Below are positions 5,331 to 8,897 of a stretch of DNA of 8,897 bases, in pieces. Position 1 is the stretch's first letter. The number at the start of each line of letters is the position of its first letter. The position numbers were made by a program, and so were the translations under genes. The stretch is from positions 1 through 8,897 of the forward strand of contig JABXGS010000248.1 of NCBI GenBank assembly GCA_016550425.1, written 5' to 3'. This DNA comes from an archaeon. Its GTDB lineage: Archaea; Asgardarchaeota; Hermodarchaeia; Hermodarchaeales; Hermodarchaeaceae. The notes beneath the pieces were generated by a model, which searched no databases, was not told where the DNA came from, and worked only from the letters and a program-made list of their open reading frames with translations.

Positions 5331-6422
5331 GTGACACGAATTTGGTTTGATCCATTAACACCAAAACAAGCATTGTTTTGTAGTAAAATCGGTGAACGAT
5401 TTGAGACTCAAGGCTTTGATGTCATTTACACCACACGCGATTATCCGGAGGTCACAGGAAAACTTAAACTATTAGGGTTATCCGCTGAGGTGATTGGAAA
5501 ACATGGGGGAGCGGATCGCTTTAAGAAATTAATTGCGAGTGCAGAAAGAATCAAAGCCCTTGCTGAGTATGTCAATTCGAAGGCAATAGATCTCGCCTTT
5601 AGTTTTGCATCTCCTGAAGGGGCGCGGGTTGCTTATGGATTGGGAATACCATATTTCACCGCGAATGATTCACCGCATTCACGTTTTGTAGCGAATTTGA
5701 CAATTCCTTATGCTATATCATTATTTACACCCTGGATAATGGTACAGATTTGGTCGGATTTCGAAGTTTCCCCTCACCGAATCATTCCGTATCATGGACT
5801 GGATCCAGTCGCTTGGTTACAGGATTTCACTCTGGATACGAAAGTGTTTTCCGAACTCGGATTGTCACCAAATTCGGAGTACGTGGTCATTCGCCCAGAA
5901 GAGACTCAAGCCTCCTATTTGCATGAACATGCGAATGAACGAGAACCGGTTACGAATCCAGTAATCACAGCCATCGCAAAGGAGTATCCCGCCCTCAAGA
6001 TAGTTGTCTTATGCCGGTATCCTGGACACCGTAAAGCGACACGTGAATGCTTCGGAGATTCCGTAATAATCCCAGATGGTGTTGTTGACGCTACTAGCCT
6101 ACTCTCTTCAGCTCAACTTCTTGTGGGAGCTGGCGGAACGATGAACCAAGAAGCCAGCCTTCTCGGAATCCCTGTCATCTCTTGTTTCCCCGGTGACCAC
6201 TTGGCTACTGATCAATTCCTTGCGAAAAAGAAACTATTGTACCGAATTCTGAATCCCGACGATGTTGCTCGGAAAGCCGTAGAGATTTTAGGTAATATCA
6301 AAGAATTCAAGGATGCCCATAGAAAACGTGCACAGAAACTAATGCAAGAAATGGAAAATCCAGCTGAAATTATCTACACTCATCTTTTATCGTTTGCTAC
6401 TGAGAAACTAAAAAAGTCTTGA
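5331..6422 (+). CDS. DUF354 family protein (GT-B / UDP-GlcNAc 2-epimerase-like fold)
   Basis: This 363-residue cytoplasmic protein belongs to DUF354, an archaea-rich family predicted to have the two-domain GT-B fold of glycosyltransferases and UDP-GlcNAc 2-epimerases. N-terminal domain markers are the opening strand MTRIWFDPLTPKQALF, the block GFDVIYTTRDYPEV (28-41), EVIGKHGG (53-60) and SFASPEGARVAYGLGIPY (91-108) followed by NDSPHS. The C-terminal domain carries a sugar-nucleotide-site-like loop VGAGGTMNQEASLLGIPVIS (265-284), with the G-G-T-x3-E-A-x3-G-x-P pattern of GT-B enzymes. The start is GTG at 5331, six bases after AAGGGA (5319-5324). No member function is certain; a role in surface polysaccharide or N-glycan assembly is inferred from fold and from the aminotransferase gene and sequon-rich surface protein gene nearby. 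It diverges from the TPR-like gene. Confidence 0.88.
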   Translation: MTRIWFDPLTPKQALFCSKIGERFETQGFDVIYTTRDYPEVTGKLKLLGLSAEVIGKHGGADRFKKLIASAERIKALAEYVNSKAIDLAFSFASPEGARVAYGLGIPYFTANDSPHSRFVANLTIPYAISLFTPWIMVQIWSDFEVSPHRIIPYHGLDPVAWLQDFTLDTKVFSELGLSPNSEYVVIRPEETQASYLHEHANEREPVTNPVITAIAKEYPALKIVVLCRYPGHRKATRECFGDSVIIPDGVVDATSLLSSAQLLVGAGGTMNQEASLLGIPVISCFPGDHLATDQFLAKKKLLYRILNPDDVARKAVEILGNIKEFKDAHRKRAQKLMQEMENPAEIIYTHLLSFATEKLKKS

Positions 6423-6443
6423 GATTTATGAGGACTTGAGGAA

Positions 6444-6451
6444 TTTAAAAA
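6444..6451 (+). promoter_or_regulatory. Possible TATA-like box before the surface-protein gene
   Basis: TTTAAAAA in the 61-base gap after the DUF354 gene would place a transcript start near 6474, about ten bases before the GTG at 6484. The GAGGGGT site (6473-6479) would then be at the very 5' end, so co-transcription from the DUF354 promoter is equally possible. Confidence 0.3.
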
Positions 6452-6483
6452 GAATCTACTCAAACGATGTATGAGGGGTTTAA

Positions 6484-7350
6484 GTGACAAGAACCCGACA
6501 ACATTGGTACACCATCGTTATAATTGTTGGACTTATCTTAGTGTCCAATACTTCCGCTTTAACAACCTCATCCCTAGCAGCATACAATCCTAAGGTTGGG
6601 GACCTAACAGAGTACAATTATGGCTTCATCAACGTATTAAACAATCAATCAGCATCAGACATCAACTATTGGACTGACCTAGCCCTAGCAGAAAGCAATT
6701 ACACTATGAAGTGGCATCAACACGTCAACCTGTCAATCCACGTCTCTCACATCACCTCCACCTGTTGTGATATCCACGCTTTTTACAACTTCACTGTGAA
6801 CATCTTCAATAACATTGTTACAATATTTAACAGCACATGGCAGACGACAGCCACTTTGAATGCGTCGGTGCCCACTCCAGCTCCAACTGGCGTTAGCTCT
6901 GGATTAGTGGAAAATCCCACAACTCAAGGACTTCCAGGATTTTTCTTAGACGATGGAACCTTAAGCTCAATAATTCCAGGTTCGAACATCCTAATCGGAT
7001 CAAGTCGTTGGCAAACAGTAACCCAAACTAACTTTTCACTTGGGGGAAGTGAGCAGTTAAGTTACCACCTCTTTAACCGGAGCACATATCCGAGCCAATT
7101 AATTGAAACCACTTTCGTCATTGACCAGGATACAGGGATATACTACCAGGCTAATGAAACAACTATTATCACGATTAACTCTTTGGATACTACTCTCACT
7201 TACTATTATCAAGTAGTGAATTCATCCGTCGCTCTAGTTCCGCCACCAAGCCCCCTTCCCGCCTACATTGTCATTGCTGTAGCTATTGTGATTGTGATCA
7301 TCGTTGTTCTCTTAATGTTTCGACGATGGTGGCGTCGTCGGACCCAATGA
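6484..7350 (+). CDS. Single-pass membrane surface protein rich in N-glycosylation sites
   Basis: This 288-residue protein has a signal peptide at about 1-33 (basic MTRTRQHW, then IVIIVGLILV, with likely cleavage near ALTTSSLAA). Then comes an extracellular domain to about 254, a short proline-rich stalk (VPPPSPLP, 252-259), a transmembrane helix at about 260-279 and a strongly basic cytoplasmic tail (RRWWRRRTQ). The ectodomain has ten N-x-S/T sequons (N54, 72, 82, 102, 116, 126, 183, 198, 224, 246), so it is probably heavily glycosylated. A vicinal cysteine pair, C94-C95, is the only cysteine content. The start is GTG at 6484 after GAGGGGT (6473-6479). I recognise no family. The layout resembles archaeal surface proteins that begin YNPKVGD and bind or sense outside the cell. 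It lies 61 bases after the DUF354 gene and may be co-transcribed. Confidence 0.8.
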   Translation: MTRTRQHWYTIVIIVGLILVSNTSALTTSSLAAYNPKVGDLTEYNYGFINVLNNQSASDINYWTDLALAESNYTMKWHQHVNLSIHVSHITSTCCDIHAFYNFTVNIFNNIVTIFNSTWQTTATLNASVPTPAPTGVSSGLVENPTTQGLPGFFLDDGTLSSIIPGSNILIGSSRWQTVTQTNFSLGGSEQLSYHLFNRSTYPSQLIETTFVIDQDTGIYYQANETTIITINSLDTTLTYYYQVVNSSVALVPPPSPLPAYIVIAVAIVIVIIVVLLMFRRWWRRRTQ

Positions 7351-7408
7351 TGAATTAAGCCGTGCTTGATCCAGTAATCGATTATGTGTTTTACAGGCTT
7401 CATTAGAA

Positions 7409-7438
7409 GTTTTGCAACTTTTGAAACTGAGTCAAAAC
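7409..7438. repeat. Inverted repeat next to the TATA box of the longin-like gene
   Basis: TTTTGA (7419-7424) and TCAAAA (7432-7437) are a perfect inverted repeat around a seven-base centre, ending four bases before the TATA box. A further GTTTTG (7409-7414) repeats the left half-site and matches CAAAAC (7433-7438). AAGTT-TTGC-AACTT (7407-7420) forms a small overlapping hairpin. This is either an operator or a weak terminator after the surface-protein gene. Confidence 0.4.
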
Positions 7439-7441
7439 CCA

Positions 7442-7448
7442 TTTATAC
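7442..7448 (+). promoter_or_regulatory. TATA box for the longin-like gene
   Basis: TTTATAC is centred at 7445, putting the transcript start near 7471 and leaving a leader of only about eight bases before the ATG at 7479, with no ribosome site. TACGAAC is repeated at 7446-7452 and 7454-7460, overlapping the box. Confidence 0.5.
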
Positions 7449-7478
7449 GAACTTACGAACATCAGGACTGGGCTTGCT

Positions 7479-8528
7479 ATGATACATTATCTGTATCATT
7501 TTCACAAAAGCGGACTCGTTTTGACTTCTATCGGATTTGGGTCCAAGGAAATGAGTGTAAGTCCTGAACTCGTCTCAGGATTTTTGTCAGCCCTACGAAT
7601 GTTTGGACAGGACCTCTTAGCCGATGACGTCACAACCATAGAAACCGGTAACTTCCAGTTTGTATGGGACCTTGCCGATCCAGTTCTCAGCGTAGCGCTG
7701 GCTGACCGCGAAGATGATGATGTTGCGATTATGGCGGTTTTGAAAACACTGAACGCCCTATTCTTGGATCGTTACCAAAAAGAACTTCGCGGCTGGACTG
7801 GAGAGGTAGCCCTTTTTCGAGAATTCAATCCTGTTGCACGAGAGGTCGTACAGGACTATTTGCCTACCTTTGAAAAACCACAAGATAGTGAGTTAAGACC
7901 TGCGATAATCCGGCTCTGGCGCCGCTTTGGACCCGGTCTAGATATTCTATTGTATGGACTGCTTCGAGGTGTCCCGATATTAGCTGTGGGGCGCAAATCA
8001 AGGAATCAATCTGTCATTCGTGCACTCCAAACCCTGCGTCGACGACGAATTCCCGTCATGTATTTCAACGATGCTGGAGCAGCCCTCCAAGTTTTACAGG
8101 ATCGACCTGCAAATGTGTCCTTCATTCTAAGTCTTCCTAATCGGGCGTATGAAGACACCTTTGCAGATTCAGCTACAATGGGAATTCGATATGTCTGCTT
8201 ATTGGTAGAAGAGCACATTGTATTACCAGTAGGTTTTGAAGCCAAACCCTTGGGTATCTCAGACAATGTAGCTCACGCTGAGAAGATTTTAGGTCAAAGC
8301 GGTGCAGAGCTTCGTAACATCGCAGAAACTGCATTTATGACTATTTGGAACCGTATTGATGAAGTAGCAAATCTACTTGCTTATTCGGAAGCCATTCCAG
8401 ATGACGAAGCAGCTCAACTTTTACGATTATCCAAGAACGATTTTTCCATCTTCAAAGAATTAGCAGTAGAAGGGGGATATGTACGGCGTGTCGGAAAAAG
8501 AGCCGATCAACAAAAAAGAACGGAATGA
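7479..8528 (+). CDS. Longin-like N-terminal domain protein with alpha/beta and helical C-terminal regions
   Basis: This is a 349-residue soluble protein. Residues 1-105 have the strand-helix order of a longin domain: HYLYHFHKSGLVLTSIGFG (two strands), an acidic turn, SPELVSGFLSALRMFGQDLL (helix), three strands (TTIETGNFQFVWDLAD, LSVALADRED), then a long helix to about 102. Longin domains of this type occur in eukaryotic trafficking proteins and in Asgard archaea, where they are linked to small GTPases. A second alpha/beta part (about 141-262) contains ILLYGLLRGVPILAVG, a helix, IPVMYFNDAGAAL, VSFILSLPN and GIRYVCLLVE. The C-terminus (263-338) is helical and ends in a possible winged-helix-like unit (LLRLSKNDFSIFKELA then GGYVRRVGK). 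Longin plus alpha/beta plus helices recalls DENN/folliculin-type proteins, but that is only an inference. It overlaps the next gene by 50 bases. Confidence 0.75.
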   Translation: MIHYLYHFHKSGLVLTSIGFGSKEMSVSPELVSGFLSALRMFGQDLLADDVTTIETGNFQFVWDLADPVLSVALADREDDDVAIMAVLKTLNALFLDRYQKELRGWTGEVALFREFNPVAREVVQDYLPTFEKPQDSELRPAIIRLWRRFGPGLDILLYGLLRGVPILAVGRKSRNQSVIRALQTLRRRRIPVMYFNDAGAALQVLQDRPANVSFILSLPNRAYEDTFADSATMGIRYVCLLVEEHIVLPVGFEAKPLGISDNVAHAEKILGQSGAELRNIAETAFMTIWNRIDEVANLLAYSEAIPDDEAAQLLRLSKNDFSIFKELAVEGGYVRRVGKRADQQKRTE

Positions 8529-8897
8529 AGAAGACCCTCTGATTTTTGAAAAGGTTCATGCCCTCCCCAAACGGTATTTCGAGTTAATGAATTCAGGCAG
8601 TCAATTAGCCAAACATGGCAAGTTTGAAGAAGCGAAAACACAATTTGCTGAAGCTCGAAAGGAAGTAAGACGGATTATCCAACAGCTGTTGGAGATGCCA
8701 AAGACGAGTTCAGCTCGGATGTGGCAGTTCTTTGGTGTCCTTTGGGCCTTCAAGCTTATTAAAAGCGTGTTTTACTGGTTCCTAGCAAAAAGTGAAACCG
8801 TTGAGACAACTAAACAACGCAAGGAAATCCTAATGGCAGCAGTCGGGGCTCAGCAGATCGGAGCTGATTTGATCCCAGCCTTTGAGACCCTGAATCA
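8479..8897 (+). CDS. Helical-hairpin protein with hydrophobic segment, 3' end outside window
   Basis: The frame is open from the ATG at 8479 to the window edge, 139 complete codons. It overlaps the longin-like gene by 50 bases in another frame. Residues 1-22 are charged and probably disordered. About 24-73 form a helical hairpin with the TPR spacing G47-x4-A52-x3-F56-x2-A59, which would also fit a MIT-type microtubule-interacting/ESCRT-binding hairpin. Residues 81-103 (MWQFFGVLWAFKLIKSVFYW and on) are hydrophobic and aromatic with two lysines, either a membrane helix or an amphipathic membrane-lying one. Helical sequence follows. AGGGGG (8471-8476) is close before the ATG; an in-frame GTG at 8488 sits at a longer spacing and is the alternative start. 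No family is recognised. The overlap suggests coupled translation and a shared function with the longin-like protein. Confidence 0.7.
   Translation, partial: MYGVSEKEPINKKERNEEDPLIFEKVHALPKRYFELMNSGSQLAKHGKFEEAKTQFAEARKEVRRIIQQLLEMPKTSSARMWQFFGVLWAFKLIKSVFYWFLAKSETVETTKQRKEILMAAVGAQQIGADLIPAFETLN

Noticed and set aside
1..8897. CRISPR arrays, tRNA or rRNA genes, insertion sequences, attachment sites
   Set aside because: No regularly spaced repeats, cloverleaf-like sequences, transposase motifs or terminal inverted repeats were seen by eye on either strand.

Overview
The window reads as archaeal DNA, and I lean towards an Asgard (Promethearchaeota) lineage. The archaeal signs are TATA-type promoters about 26 bases upstream of inferred transcript starts, several genes that look leaderless or nearly so, Shine-Dalgarno sites of the AGGAGG/GGTGA type, a DUF354 protein of the kind common in archaea, and an N-glycosylation-rich single-pass surface protein with a basic cytoplasmic tail. 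The Asgard lean rests on one protein with a longin-like N-terminus and on TPR/SNAP-like helical proteins. It is an inference, because no rRNA or other phylogenetic marker is present.

Layout. Bases 1-142 hold the N-terminal part of an exported or membrane-anchored protein read leftwards. It diverges from an ArsC-type arsenate reductase / low-molecular-weight phosphatase (266-697). Next is a run of metal- and oxygen-related genes: a hemerythrin HHE protein (793-1338), then two paralogous 140-residue ferritin-like (rubrerythrin-like) four-helix proteins (1344-1766 and 1848-2270). The hemerythrin gene and the first ferritin-like gene are translationally coupled. A tandem-GNAT acetyltransferase (2332-3309) follows.

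The middle holds glycan-type genes: a DegT/DnrJ/EryC1-family PLP aminotransferase (3406-4560, apparently a leaderless TTG start) and a DUF354 GT-B-like protein (5331-6422). Between them, on the opposite strand, lies a small TPR/SNAP-like protein (4631-5200). Converging transcripts meet at a pair of hairpins (4565-4616). A heavily sequoned membrane protein (6484-7350) follows the DUF354 gene and is a plausible acceptor for the glycans such enzymes help make.

The right end is the most unusual part. A 349-residue protein with a longin-like N-terminus and a second alpha/beta region followed by helices (7479-8528) overlaps by 50 bases a truncated downstream gene (8479-8897). That gene encodes a TPR- or MIT-like helical hairpin followed by an aromatic hydrophobic segment. 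The pair looks like a membrane-associated module related to eukaryote-type trafficking or GTPase-regulating proteins, but this needs structural comparison.

No tRNA, rRNA, CRISPR array, insertion sequence or gene-free stretch above 300 bases was seen. Two promoters carry symmetric repeats next to the TATA box (3318-3368 and 7409-7438) that look like operators.
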